From Nemania diffusa (lineage: Eukaryota > Ascomycota > Sordariomycetes > Xylariales > Xylariaceae): DNA of 64,000 nucleotides. The DNA lies in NCBI GenBank assembly GCA_038501195.1, contig JBBPUQ010000007.1:1465501-1529500 (forward strand). Direction: 5' to 3'. Positions 1 to 14,505 of this stretch are shown here, piece after piece. The notes below the pieces were generated by a model, which saw nothing but the letters and a program-made list of their open reading frames with translations, did no database searches and was not told where the DNA came from. Numbering within the stretch: the first letter of the stretch is position 1; every line of letters begins with the position of its first letter. The position numbers and the translations under genes are program-made.

Positions 1-560
1 ATATATAAAACTATTAAAATTTTTTAAAATATATTTTTATAAAAATTTTAAAATATAAAATTAAAAAAATTATTATTTTTTTTTTTATTAATATATAAAA
101 AAAAAAACAATTAAATAATTTAAAATAATTTAATTAAAAAATATATAATAATATTAATAAATTTAATAAAATAAATTTAAAAAATTAAATTATAAAATTT
201 ATTTAAATAAATTTATTTAATAAAAAAATTTAAAAAAAAGCTTTTATAAAAAATTTTTTATTATTTATAATATTATTTATTAAAATTATTATTTATTATA
301 AATATTTATTATTATAAATAAATAAAAATAATTATAAAATTAAAATTTAAATATAAAATATTAAATTTAATTTTAATATTTATTAAAAATATATATATAT
401 ATATAAAATTTAAAAATTAAAAAATTAAAATAATAAAAATATTTAATAAATTTTATTTTAATATATTTTTTAAAATTATTTTAATTATATTAATTTAATT
501 TTATTTATTAAATTTAATTATATTTTTATATATAATATATATATATATAAATAATTTATA
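1..560. repeat. RIP-degraded repeat A, left copy
   Basis: Almost pure A/T sequence with no coding potential. It can be aligned by eye, in the same orientation, with the segment at about 45,015-45,420 at the other end of the AT block. Shared landmarks are a run of AT dinucleotides followed by a stretch rich in AAATTAAAA, then a tract ending in AATTTAATTTTATTT. Where the right copy keeps C or G, this copy has T or A, so this is the fully mutated version. The nature of the original element is unknown. Confidence 0.6.
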
Positions 561-630
561 TTTAATTTTTTTATTATATTTTTTTTATATAAATATATAT
601 ATAAATTAATATATAAATTTAAAATTTAAA

Positions 631-783
631 AATAAAATAAAATAAAATAAAATAAAATAAAATAAAATAAAATAAAATAAAATAAAATAAAATAAAATAA
701 AATAAAATAAAATAAAATAAAATAAAATAAAATAAAATAAAATAAAATAAAATAAAATAAAATAAAATAAAATAAAATAAAAT
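631..783. repeat. AAAAT pentanucleotide microsatellite
   Basis: About 30 nearly perfect tandem units of AAAAT. This is a simple-sequence expansion inside the AT block, immediately left of the spared gene island. The very low heterogeneity suggests recent slippage expansion. Confidence 0.95.
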
Positions 784-1051
784 ATAAATTAAATAAATAA
801 ATTAAAAAATAATTAATTAAAATATTATAATTAATAATTAATTTTTTATTTTATTTAATTATTTTTTTTATTAAAAATAAAATTAATTTTATTGTTTAAT
901 ATTAAACTTAATCGCTTTTTAAACACATTTTAATATATTAATATATGTTTGCTTTATTATTATGTTTATAACATTGCTTAATCTTTATCTTTTTAAGCAC
1001 ATCTGCCTTTTCAAGTTTAAGCTTGTGTACTATGAGCCGCTTTTTAATCCA
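784..1051. other. AT block to gene-island transition (3' flank of the gene)
   Basis: C and G are nearly absent up to about 880 and then rise gradually (GTTT, CGC, CACA, GCTT) towards 1,050. This is the downstream flank of the minus-strand gene at 1,052-2,673. The graded change contrasts with the sharp edge on the other side of the island and looks like C-to-T leakage from the mutated DNA into the 3' flank. No gene is visible here. Confidence 0.5.
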
Positions 1052-2673
1052 TCACCATGCCGGGCTCTGCCGTGTCTCTATCCCCTTCGCCGGGGCCTTT
1101 TCGCTTACCACTCTTGGACTGGGAAGGTCCAACCTCACCTTTTTCAGGGGCTGCCTCTCCAGAGACTCTTCGTTGCCGGCGAGCCCCCTCTTCGTCCTCC
1201 CCCTTCCATCAGACCCAGGCCGGTTTTCTTTTGACGGGTTCATCTCGGCTTCGATCAAAGGGACCTGATCCAGAACCCATTTCACAAGGACGCGGTGACG
1301 AGCATTGTTCCTTGTCGCCCTGGCGTGGCCGAATGCTCCTTTACCAAATGCCTGGACTCGGTTGTTCCGGTCCCGGGTCTGCCCAAAAAATCGCTTTGCA
1401 GCATGTATTTTATCTAGAGTGGTTTTCATTATAGACATCCGCTTTTCTTTAGGCATACGCAACAAACGATCTGGGTGCTCCTGGGTCAACGTGTAGAGTC
1501 GCTTCCCTTCGGCCTTCGCCCTCTGCCAGTCCTCCCTGGCTTGGTCGTCTTCGTCCTGGGCCCGCATCGCCCATTGTGGGGTCCGCACAAACTCTTTTGT
1601 CTCATCACGTCTCAGTATGCCCGTGTCAACAAGCTCCTGCCAGGCCTTGTCGAGACCTGGCTGCAGGCGTTCGATCTGCCTGGCGTACGTGTCAAGCCAC
1701 CAGTATTCGTAGTTGAGGTATTCGATCCATGTCGTCAGCTTGCACTGTTTCTTGGGGTCTTCGTCGAGCTCAAACGGGTGCGTGAAGCGGTGCCGGGCAA
1801 GCCGGCACTTCACCGCTTCGGCATAGTCTTGGAACCCGTGACAGCCGCGCTCTCTACAGAGGCGTCTCTGCTCTCTGCGTTGGGATTGCTCACGATCCCA
1901 GCCTGGTTTAAGGCATGACGGATCAGCTTCAATCGGGGCTAAGTGTTCCGAAACCCATTTCGGTATAACATGTAGCTTAATTTCATTCTTCACTCGTTCG
2001 ACATACGCCGGGAAGCCACCCCCGTCGTCCTCGCGGCCTCGATTATCGTTTTGCCACTTGCGAAATTGTTTCCACCTGTCCAACTGTTTGTCGAATATGC
2101 CTATAGGCGATACTGGACTGATATTTACCTGCCAAGGGCGCAGTAGCTCGGCATAATTGTCTGGATCCCTGAATATATCCTGGATAAGGTGGATGGGGTA
2201 TAATGGACGGCCGCCATTCTCGATGAGCTTATGGTAATCCGCGGTTTCCCATTCCATCATGTCGAGCGGCGGCGTAGGGGACAGTCGATCATCGGCAGGC
2301 GGTTCAGGCCGCAGCGAAAAGCTATTGTTTGCGGGTACTTGACGTAGGCGCGCATCGAGGTCGTCGAGATCGAGTGGGGGAGAACACGCCGGGGGACTCT
2401 GGGCTAGGCCTCGTGATTGGCCCCCACATTGCTAGTCATCAGCAGAGAACGACGCGAAGGACGGGCATTGAGCAGGTCGGGGAGGCCTCACTTCAGTCTC
2501 TCGGCGAGACGGGCTCGGTCATCCTTGGACAGCTTGTCCCACCCGTCGACAGGGAGGTCATAGCCGCCACCAGGACGGCGATGTTGGGTCATGACCTGGC
2601 CAAGCTCGGCATCGCTCATAGCGACGAGTTCATCAATAGACAAGGTCACGGTTTCCGCTTCAGTGGAAGCCAT
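1052..2673 (-). CDS. Fungal hypothetical protein, multicopy 'ankyrin 2,3/unc44'-named family
   Basis: This is the only protein gene in the AT block. Exon 1 starts at 2,673 (MASTEAETVTLSIDELVAMS) and runs to 2,492. The main ORF continues from the 2.4 kb area to the stop at 1,052. Exon 1 is followed by GTGAGG at 2,491. Joining to the AG ending at 2,397 gives an in-frame 95-nt intron and a 508-residue protein. The closer acceptor after a CTGAT-like branch point (AG at 2,433-2,432) is off by one, so a 1-nt frameshift is the alternative. The protein is charged and helix-rich, with motifs such as RPLYPI, YWWLDTY and WVLDQVPLIEAE, and a basic C-terminal tail (TKRG, PLKKVR). I recall near-identical motifs in a family of ascomycete hypothetical proteins often mislabelled ankyrin 2,3/unc44. 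I see no ankyrin repeats. Function is unknown. Normal codon use and open frames show it escaped RIP. Confidence 0.75.
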
Positions 2674-2846
2674 CTTGTGATCGATCGAGGTCAGAACAAA
2701 AAGGAGTTGTGCAGAGACCGATGGTTGGGATGAGAGGTGAATGAATGATTGACACCTACCGATATACGTAGGTGGGGTGGAGGTAGTAAGGTGGGTAAGT
2801 AAGTGAGTACCTGCTAGGGACACTAGTGTATTTATATGGGGGGGCA
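2674..2846 (-). promoter_or_regulatory. 5' flank of the island gene, ending at a sharp AT boundary
   Basis: This is normal-composition sequence upstream of the start codon. It ends in a run of seven Gs (2,840-2,846), beyond which the sequence becomes nearly pure A/T within a few bases. No clear TATA box was identified. If this is the promoter, only about 170 bp of unmutated upstream DNA remains. Confidence 0.4.
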
Positions 2847-2929
2847 TAAAAATTAAAAAATATAATTTATTATTTTAATTATTAATTTAGTTTTTTTATA
2901 TTAATTATAAAAAAAGTAAATAAATAAAA

Positions 2930-3220
2930 ATAATAATATAATTATTATAATAATATTTTAAAAAATATATATTATAATATATAAATAATATAAAAAACTT
3001 TATAAATTTATAAAATTATTTATTTATAATATATTTTAAAATATTATAATTATAATAATAAAATTTATATTAAAAAAATATAAATATAATAAATTAATTT
3101 ATAAAATATAAATAAATTAATAAAAAAATATAAAGTTATAATTATTATAATTTAATTTTATTAATAAAATAATAAAGTTTAATAAATTAATTTAAAATAA
3201 TTTAAATTTATATTTAATTT
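2930..3220 (+). repeat. Repeat B, most mutated copy
   Basis: Aligns by eye with 37,800-38,095 and, over its second half, with 37,505-37,690. Every C or G of those copies is replaced here by T or A; for example GCAATAAATAAAAC becomes ATAATAATAAAAT. It is the terminal stage of mutation for this family. Confidence 0.7.
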
Positions 3221-3439
3221 TATTATTATTTATTATTATTTATATTAATTATATTATTTAATTAATATTATTTTATTATAAATTTTATATATATATATAT
3301 ATATATTTTAATAAATTAATAATATATTAATTAATATTAATTATATTTTTTTTATATATTTTATTATTTTTTTTTTATATTATTTTAATTTAAATTAATA
3401 AATATTATATATATAAAATTTAATTTTATATATTATTAA

Positions 3440-3650
3440 TATTATTATATTAATTTAATTATTAATAAAAATAAATAAAAAAATTAAAATATATATATAA
3501 AAAAATTAATTTATTAATAATTAATTAATTATAAAAAATATTATTTTATATTAATTAAAATATATTAAAATATAATTAAATATAATTATATTTATATTAA
3601 AATTAATATAAATTAATTTTATTTAATTTAATTTTAATAAATATTTTTTA
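3440..3650. repeat. Repeat C, copy 1
   Basis: About 200 bp matching 16,055-16,265 in the same orientation. Both contain the order AATTATTAATAAAAATAAAT, a short AT run, AATTAATTTATTAATAATTA and ATTATTTTATATTAATTAAA. The other copy retains AGCTT, AAAGTT and ATGTTTT where this copy has only A/T. Confidence 0.65.
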
Positions 3651-6600
3651 ATATAAAAAAACTATTTATTTTAAATAATAATTAATATATTATAATTTTG
3701 TTTTAAATTTTTTTTTTAATTATATTAATAATTAATTTATTTTAATTTTTTTATTAAATTTAACTTTTAATTTATAAACTTTTATAATTATAATTTTTAA
3801 TAAATTATATATATATTTTATTTTATTATTATTAATTTTATTAATTTAATAATTAATTATATTTTAAATTATTAATTAAATTTTTTTTTTTTTTTTTATA
3901 ATTAATTCATTTTATTTAAAATTAAATATAATATTTATTAATTTTTTTTATTTTATAACTATTATTATTTTTTAAAATTTATTTTAAAAAATATTTTTTT
4001 ATATATATTAAAACTAGTTATTGTATTTTTATTTTTTTTTAAATATTAATTAAATAAAAAATATTTTATTTTATTATTATTATTTTATTATTAAATATTA
4101 AAATATATAAATTTAATAAAAAAATTTTTATTTTAAAATTTAATTTAATTATTAATTTATTTAATATATTTAATTATTTTAAATTTTTTTTTTTTATTAT
4201 TAAATAAAAATTATTTAATATTTATTAAAATAATTTTTTAATTTTTAAAATTAAATATTTTAATATAAATTAATTTATTATTTTATTTTTTATATATTTA
4301 TAAATTTTTATAAATTTTTAAATTTTTATAACAAATTTAAATTATTTTTAATTTAATTTTTTTATTTTTTATTTAATTATTTAATATTTTTTTATTTAAT
4401 TATAAATATATATATTATATAAATAAAATTATAAATTTTTTTTAAAATGTTTTTTTAATTTTATATAAAACTTTTATTTTAATAACTTTAATTATATTAA
4501 ATTATTTTTAAAACATTTTATTATTTAAATATTATTATATATAATTATTATATTTTAATTTTTTAATTTATTTATTTTTTATTAATATTATTTTATTTAA
4601 TTATATTATTTTTTTTTATAATTTTTTTTTTTTAATAAATATAATAAATTAGTTATTATTTTTTTATTTTTAATTAATATTAAAAAATATATATAAATTT
4701 AATTAAAATTTTATATTTAAATTTTTATTATTTTTAATATTATTATTATAATTTTTATTATTAATTAATTAATATTTAAATTTTTAAACTTTTATTTTTT
4801 ATTTATTTATTTTATTTATTTTATTAATATTAATAAAAATTTTATTTTTTATATTATTTATATTAATATTTAAACTTTATAAATTAATAGTTTTTTATTT
4901 AATTTTTAATTATTATTAAATTTATTTTTTAATTTTTTTTATATATAAACAAAGTTTTATTTTATAAAGTTTGTTTTAATTTTATTATATATTTAATAAA
5001 ATATATTTTTTTATTTATTAAAACTAGTTATATTTTTAAAATATATTATTTAAAATAAAATTATATATTAAATTTAAAAATATAATATAAAAAAAAAACT
5101 TAGTTTAAAATTAATAAAAAAAAATTATTTAATTTAAGTTTTAATTTATTATTATTATTTATTTTTATTTTATTATTAATAAAATTTATTATAATATAAA
5201 GTTTTTTTTTATTAAAATAACTTTTATATTTAAATATAATAATTTTTATTTTTAAAAAACTTTTTAAATAAATTATATTGTTTTATTTAATTTTTATATA
5301 ATTTATATTTAATAAAAATATTAAATATTTTATTAAATTTAAATATATTTTTATTTTTATTTTTTATAATTATTATATTATAATAATTTTAATTATATAT
5401 AATTTAAATATTTTTTTTTATTTTTACTTTTAAATTTTAAATTATTTTTTTTATTTTTTTAATTTTAATTATTAAAAATATTAACTTTTATAAAAAATTT
5501 ATTATATTTTTTAATTTTTTATAATTTATTAACTATATTTAAAAAAAACTTAAATTAATTATAAACTTTTATTTTATTATTAATAATTATAAAATTAAAT
5601 AATATTATTATATTTAATTTTTTTTTAATTATAACTATTTTATTTATATTAATTAATAAATAATAATATTTAATAAATTTAATATTATAATATTTTATTT
5701 TTTTTATAATTAACTTTTTTTTAAAAAAATAAGTTTTTTTATATTATTTTAAAATTATTAGTATTAAAAAATATTATAATATTAAAAAAAACCTTTTTTT
5801 AAATTTATTAATTTAATTTTAAATAACTTTTAATAAATATTAATTTATATTTTATTTTATATTTATTTTTAAATTTATTAAAGATATTTCAAAGTTGTTT
5901 TATTTTAATAATAATTATTAATAATATTATTATAAATATTAAAAATTTTAATAATTTTATTATAATAATAATATAAAATAAAAAACAGCAGTTTTTATAT
6001 AATTGTTATAAAAAAAACTTAATTTAATAAAAATTAATTATAAATTTTTTTATTATATATTTAAATTTAATATATAATATATAATTATATTTATTTTAAA
6101 ATTTTATTATATTATTTAATTATTTTTTTTTTTATATATATTTTATTTATTTATTTTCTTTATTATATTTTATTTATTTTTTAATAAACTTTAATAATTT
6201 TTTATTTTTTTTATTATAAAATTATATTGTTAAATTTTTTTATATATTATTTTTTATAACTTTTAATTAAGTTATATTATTATTTTATTAAATTTTTATT
6301 AAAGTTTATATTAAAATTTATTTATATTAGTTTTTTTAATTAAATTATTTTATTAAATTAATATTTAAATTTAAAATATTAAAAAATTATAATATTTATA
6401 ATTTATATAATATTTTAACTATATATATTATAATATAAAATATATATATATTAATATAACTTTTTAAAATATTTATTATTATTAAAGTTTTATTAAAATG
6501 TTTTATTGATTATATATAATAATTATAAATAATTTTAATTAAATATTTATTAATATAATTTTATATTAATAATTAAAGTTTAAAAATAATAGCAGTATTT

Positions 6601-7434
6601 TTTAATAATGTTATATTTTTAACAATGTTTTTTAAAATTTTTATATTTTTACTAGTTGTTTTTTTATTTATATTTTTAATGTTTTTATTAACTTTTTTTT
6701 TTAATTATTTAACTTTAAAGTTTTATTTTTATTATAAGCAAAATTATATTTAATATAGTTTAAATTTTAATTTTTTTTTAAAATATTTATTTTTAATATA
6801 TAATTTTATATTAATATTATATATTTATTATTAATAAAATTATATATATTATATATTATTATTATATATTTTTTATTATATTTATTAAATTATAATTTTT
6901 ATTTATTAGTTTTTTATTATAAATAAATATAATATTTTTTAGTTTTTTTTATAATTTAATAACTATATAACTTTTTTTATTTAATTTTTTTTTTTTTATT
7001 AAAATATAAATAACTTTTATTTTTAAACTATTTAATTTATTTTTTTATATTAATATTTATATTTTATATTATTTTTTTATTATAATAGTTTTAAAAACTA
7101 TTATTATTTTAATATTTTTACTTAAATTAATAATAATATAATTATTTTTATTATTAATTTTTATTATTTTTATTTTAACTTTTTTAATTTTAAAAACATA
7201 TATAACATTTTTATTATATTAAAATTTAATTTTATTTTAATAGTTTATATTAACATTTATTTTATTTATAAAATAATTATTTTTATAAATTTTTATTTTA
7301 TAATTTGTTTTAGTTTTAATATATAAAGCGTTAATTTAAACAGTTTTAACTTTTATATTAATTTTTATAATAATTTAATTATTTACTACAAATTGCTATA
7401 AAGGGTTAATATATAGTATTTATTATAATAGTAA

Positions 7435-7690
7435 AAACTATAATATAAAAAAAAAAAAACAAGCTAGCTAAAGCTTTAAACCATTAAACTGTTAAATTTA
7501 ATATATATACTTTAGTGTTATATTAATAACTAGCTTTAATTTAAAGCAATTATTTAACAAGTTTTTTTTTATATATTATATAAATTATTTAATATTAATT
7601 ATATTGTTTATATAATTAATATATGCTTTTATATATAAGCTTTAAGTTTTTTAAAAAAAGTTTAAATTTAATATATTTTTTTAAAAATAA
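7435..7690. repeat. Repeat D, less mutated copy
   Basis: Aligns with 14,275-14,505. This copy keeps AACTAGCTTTAATTTAAAGC and CTTTAGTG, where the other reads AATTAATTTTAATTTAAAAT and TTTTAATG. All visible differences are C to T or G to A. The flank at 7,320-7,500 is also a small patch with more C and G than its surroundings. Confidence 0.7.
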
Positions 7691-7900
7691 ATATTTTAAT
7701 ATTTTTTTTATATAATATATTTATTTTTATAATTAATAATAAATATATTTATATTTATAATAAATAATAAAGCTTTATAATATATAATATAAAATTTAAA
7801 ATATATTATTAAATAAATTAATATATTATTATTTAATTATTAAATAATATATAATATATTAAGTATAAATATAATTAAGTTTATTAAAAATCTTTAGCTT

Positions 7901-7901
<1 letters not shown>

Positions 7902-7942
<41 letters not shown>
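7902..7942. repeat. Poly-T tract (41 T)
   Basis: An uninterrupted run of 41 T just after a GCTTG remnant. It may be the mutated poly-A tail of a minus-strand retroelement or plain slippage; the sequence alone does not decide. Confidence 0.9.
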
Positions 7943-7948
<6 letters not shown>

Positions 7949-9534
7949 ATTTTAATATATATATTTTTATATTTATATTTTATATTTATTATAATTAAAT
8001 AAAAAAATTCTTTATTAATTAATTTATAAATTTTTTAAATAATTATTTATTTAATAAATATTATAAAATTATATATTTATATATAATAATTAAATAATTT
8101 ATTAATATTATAAAAATAATTATATTATAGCTTTTTTTTTTATTTTTTATAAATAATTTAATTTTATATTTTAAAAGTTTTATTAATATATATATAAATT
8201 ATTTAATTTTTTTTTTTTTTTAAAAAAAATAAATAAAACAAACTTTTTTTTTAATAAATTATTTATTTATATATTTTTAAAAAATTATTAATAAGTTTTA
8301 TAAAATATTTATATTATTATTATTATTATATTTTTTTTATATTTTAATATTTATAATAATATATATATTTTTATTTATATTTATTATATTTTATTATTAT
8401 ATTTTTATAATAATAAATATATTTTTATTTATATTTATTATATTTTAATAATAAATTTATTTATTTGTTTTTTTTATTATTATTTTTAATTTTAATAAAT
8501 TAATAATAAATATATTAAATATTTATAAATATATTAATAAAAATATAATATTAATTATATTAGTTTTTTTTTTAAAGTTATTAAAATATTTATAAATTAT
8601 TTATATATTTATACTTTTTTAAATAATATTTATTATATTTATTTTTTATAAATTTATATATTTATTAATTATTAATTAATAATATTTTTAAAATAATTTA
8701 TAAAACTTTTTATTTATAATATATTTATAATATTTTTAAAAATTATTTAAATAAAATTTAATAAAAAATTATAAATTATAATAATTATTATATATATTAT
8801 TTTAATAGTTATATATATAAAACTATATAAATAGTTTTTTTTTAATTAATATAATTTTAATTAATTTATTAATTTAAACTTGTTAATATTTATTAAACTT
8901 TTTATATTTTATATAATATTTTAATTAATAATATTTTTATTATTAAATTTATTATTTTTTATATTATTATTTATATTTTTTTAAGTTTATTAAAAATTAA
9001 TATAAAATATATAAAAAAAAAAAAAAATAAAAATATAAATAAAAACATAAAAAAAAAAAAAAAATAACTAATTAAAGTTTTTAAATTAAATTTAAATTAT
9101 ATTATTTTTGTTTTTTTTATTTTTATTTAATTAATTTATTTTAAATAATTATTAATTATAATTATTTATTTTTTAATTATTTTATTAATTTTTTATTTAT
9201 TAATTAATTTTTAAATTAATTAATAATAATTAAAATATTTATAAAAAATTTAAATTATTAAAAAAATATAACTAGTTTTAATTATATTAAAAATATAAAC
9301 TATTTTTAAAATATATTAACTTTAATAAATTTATTAATAATTATTTTATTAATAAATATATATTTTATTATAAAGTTTTTATATTTAATTTTTTAATATA
9401 ATTAATAATTATATATATTTATATATTTTAATTTAATATATAAAATTGTTATTTTTTTAATAACTAATTTTATAATTTATTAATTATTATATTAAATATA
9501 TATATATTAATTATTAAAATTAATATTAAATTTA

Positions 9535-9562
9535 TTAATTAATTAATTAATTAATTAATTAA
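9535..9562. repeat. TTAA tetranucleotide run
   Basis: About seven tandem TTAA/AATT units in the AT block. Simple sequence with no inferred function. Confidence 0.8.
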
Positions 9563-12500
9563 TATATATAGTTTTTTTAACTATTTATATAAAAATAAAA
9601 AGTTTAGTTTTAATAATAAATATAATAATTATATTTTATTTATTAATTTTTTATTTTATAATATTTTTAAAAAGTTTTATAATATAAATTTAAAAACTTT
9701 TTTAATTAAAAATATTATTATTAAATAAAACATTATTAATTATTATAAAGTTTTTTTTATTATTAAATTATAAAATATATAATTAAATATTTAAAAAATA
9801 AAATAAAAACTTATTAATTATTTTTTAATATTTTAATAATTAATTATAATTAAAATAAATTAATTATAAAACTTTAAATATTATATTAAAATATATAATT
9901 ATTATAATATATAATATAAATTTTATTTTTTATTAAAATAAATAAATATTAATTAAAATTATAATTTTTTTATAAAAAAAAAGTTTATTAGTTTTTATTA
10001 AAATATTTAAATAAATATTAAATATTAAACTTTTTAATTTAATAATTTCTTTAATATAAAAAGTTTAAAAAAGTTATAAAAAGCTTTTTTATTTATTTTT
10101 TATAACTTTTATTTTTAAAAATTATTATAAATTGTTTTTTTTTATAAAATTATATTTAGTTTTAAAAGTTTTAATTATTTTATTAATTATTTTTTAGCTT
10201 TTTTTTTTATAAATTATTATTATATTATTAATATAAATAAATAATAATATTTTATTTTTTAAAAAATAATAAAATTTATAAAATATAAAAATTAATTTTA
10301 TTTTATAAAATAATTTAATAAATTCTTTTTATTATTATAAAAAAAACTTTTATAATTTATATAAAGTTTATTATAATTAAATTATTGTTTTAAATTTTTA
10401 ATAATTTAATAATATATATATATAAACTTTTTTAATTAATTTAATATTAATAAATATATTTATAATATTATAATATTTAAGTTTTAAATTAAATTTAATA
10501 ATAATAATTATTAATATTTTAAATAACTTTTTTATTAATATATTAATATAAATGTTTTTTTATTATAATTAAATTATTAACTTTTTTATATTATTAAATA
10601 AATTTTATATTTGTTATAATAGTTATATTTATTAAATTTATATATATATATTTATATATAATTATATATTAAACTTTTTTATAAAAAGCTTTTTAAAAAA
10701 AATTTTTAAATATTTATTTTAATATAAATTTATAAATATATATATTTAATTTTATAAAAATAAATTTTTAATAAATAATTAATAAATTTATTATATTATT
10801 TTAATAAAAAAAATAAATTTTAATAATAAATTTTTATTTTTTAAAATAGCAGTTTTTAAAAATAAACTTTTTAATAATAATTAAATAATTTAAAAGCTTT
10901 TTTTTTTAAAAAAATAATTTTATTAATATTTAATATTTATAATATTTTATTATAAAAAATATTAATTAATTTATTTTTAATATTTAATATTTAAAATTAA
11001 TTGTTTATATATATATTAATTTTAAAAAAGTTTATAATTTATTTAAAAGCTTTTTTTTTATAAGTTTTTTTAAAAGTTAATTTTTTTTATTAATAAAGCT
11101 TTTTATAATATTAAATATTAATAATAAATTATTATAACTATATATAATATTTTTAAATAAATAAATTTATTATATTTTTATTATTAATTTATTATTAATA
11201 TATAAAATATTATAAAGTTTTATTAAATAAAAGTAAATAATTTAATTATTTTATAATTAATTAAAAAATAATATTTTAATTTAAATTTATAATTTATTTT
11301 TAATATATTTTTTTTAAAATAAAAATTAAAATAATAAAATTAAAAAATATTAAAAGTTTTAATTTAAATTTAATATTTATATAAAAATATATTTGTTTTA
11401 AAATTTTTTTTAAAATAGTAATTATAAGTTTATTTTTTTTTATTTTATAAACTTAAAATTTTTTAATATATTTTTTAATAATATATTATTATATTTATTA
11501 TTTTTTAAATAATTTTTTATATTTTTATTTAATTTAAAAATATTTTTATATATAGTTTTTTTAATTAATATTTTATAAACTTTTAAAAAAATTTTAAAAA
11601 ATTTAATTTTATTAAAAGTTATATTTTTTATAATAAATATTTTATTTTTTTATAATAATTATATATAATAAATATTAATAAATTAATTATTTATTAAATA
11701 ATTTATTTAAACTTTAAAATTAAAATTTTAATATTTATATTTTTTTTATTTAATTTATTAAATTATAATAAATATTATATAATTAAAAACTTTTAAATAA
11801 ATAAATAATAAACTTTTTTTATAATTTATTATATTTTATAAATTATTAAAATAAAAATAAAATTTTTATAAAAAGTTTATTAATAATTAATTTATTTAAA
11901 TATTTAATTATATAACTAAATTATTATATAAATTATTTTAATTTATAAAAATAAAAAAAGTTTATAATTATTATATATAAAATTTATTTTTAATTTAATA
12001 ATAACTGTTACTTTTTTAGTTTTATTATTAAAATTTTAAATATATAATAATAAAATTTTAAAAATAATATTATATTTTTTAATAATTAATTTATTAAAAT
12101 AAATAATTTTTTATTTTAAATTAATAAATTTATTATTATATTTAATAGTTTTTATTTTAATATTAAAATAATAATTTATATATTTAATATAATTTTTAAT
12201 AGTTATTTATATATTATTAATAAATTTATTATTAATATAATAGTTTTATATATAATTTAAATATTAATTAATTATTAATATTATTTTTTAAAAGTGTTTT
12301 TTTTAATTAAGTTTATTATATTTATAAAAATTAATTATTAAATATATTTTTATTTTTATAATTTTTAAATAAATATTTTATATTATTTTATAATATATTT
12401 TTATTTTATTATAAATTATATAATTAATAATATAAATTTTATTATTAAAATATAATATTATTATTATTTTTTTAATATAAATTAATAATTATTTTAATAA

Positions 12501-14274
12501 TTTAAAGTTTAAATATTTAAATTATTAATATTAATAATATAAATTTGTTTTAACTTTTAATTTTTTTATATAAAAATTTAATAAGTTTTTTTATATATAA
12601 AAAATATAAATTATAAATTATATTAAAAAATATTTTATTATATATTAATTATTTATATAAATTAAAAAATATAAAAATAATTTTTAATAATGTTTTAAAA
12701 ATTTAAATTTAAATTTATTTTTATAATAAATTTTTATATAATTTAAAATTTATAAAAATATTAAATTTATATTTATTTTTAAATAATAAATTATATTATA
12801 TAGTTTATATATAATATATTTTTTTAAACTTTGTATTTTTATATTAATTTTTTATAATTATATATATAAATTATATTATTTTTTATTATTATTATATTTT
12901 CAAAATTAGCTTTTTTTAAATTTAAAAAATAATTTAATATATTAAAAATATATAAAAAAACTTTTAAATTTATTATAATTAACTTTTTTAATAAATAAAT
13001 TAATAAGTTTTTTTTTTTTAAATAAAAAATATTTTTAATTTAAATTATTAAAAGTTTTAATAATTAATTTTTTTTTATAACTTTTAATTTGTTTTTTTTA
13101 AGCTTTTTTTTTTATATTATTATTTTATATATTTTATTATTTAATTTATAATTTTATTAATATTTAATTATAATTTTATAATTTTTTTAATAATTATATT
13201 TAAAATTTATTTATTAAATAATATTTATAATATATTATATAATTAATAATATTAACATTTTTTTTTTTATTATTTATATAAATGTTGATTTTAAAATATT
13301 TATAAAAATTATTTTATAAACTTTTTTAAATACTTTTTTATTGTTTATTTTATTTAAAATTATTATAGCATTTTTGTTTTTTTTTTTTTAATAAAACTAT
13401 TTTTAATAATTTTATTATTTTTAATTAATAAACTTGTTTTTATTTTATTTTTTATAAAATATAAAAAATGCTTTTTTTTTTATAAACTTTTTATTAATTT
13501 TTATAAAGTTTTAAATTATTACTTTATAATTTAATTTAAAAACTATAATATAATAATTTAATATATTATTAATAATTTTAATATTATAAATATTTTAAAA
13601 CTTAATAATTTAAACAAAATAAATAATTTAAAAAGCTTTTTTAAAATTAATAAAAAATTTAATAAGTTTAATAATATTAATATTTTTAATATTTATTTTA
13701 ATAACTTTATTTAATTATTTATTAATTTATTTAATATAGTTTTTAATAAACTTTATTATTATTAAATATATAAAGTTTTTATATTTTTATTTATATTTAA
13801 ATTTAAAAACTTGTTATATTATTATATTAAACTTTTTTAATTTATTATATTATTTATTAATTATTTTATTTATTTTTATATATATTAATTTATAATTAAA
13901 ATATATTATTTTATATATTTATTTAATAAGTTTAATAAATTTTATTTAATAAATGTTATAATATTTTATTATTATATTATAGTTTTATTTAATAACTAAA
14001 TAAAATATTGATTAAAAAGCAATAAATTTTAAAATTAATATATTAAAAAAATTAATGTTTATATTTATAAATTTTACTATTGTTAATATATTTAATTGTT
14101 TTAATTATAAAATTTATATAAATTTAAAAATTAAATAAATTTATAAATTTTTATTATATATTTTTATAATAATGTTTTTTTTTTATAAATAAAAGTTATT
14201 AAAAAAATCAAAAATAATTATAATAAAAGTTATTATTTTAATAATTTTATTAATTATATATATATAATATATTA

Positions 14275-14505
14275 TTTAATAAAATATAAAAATAAATAAA
14301 ACTTTTAATTATTAAATTTAATATATATATTTTAATGTTATATTAATAATTAATTTTAATTTAAAATAATTATTTAATAAGCTTTTTTTTATATATTATA
14401 TAAATTATTTAATATTAATTATATTATTTATATAATTAATATATGTTTTTTATATATAAACTTTAAACTTTTTAAAAAAACTTTAAATTTAATATAAATT
14501 TATTT
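14275..14505. repeat. Repeat D, more mutated copy
   Basis: Same element as 7,435-7,690, same orientation, further converted to A/T. Both end in the order AATATATG, a T/AT-rich spacer, then TTTAAA runs. Confidence 0.7.

Noticed and set aside
1052..1918. Plus-strand ORFs opposite the island gene
   Set aside because: They are shadows of the minus-strand protein, whose motifs and natural stop fit a known family pattern.
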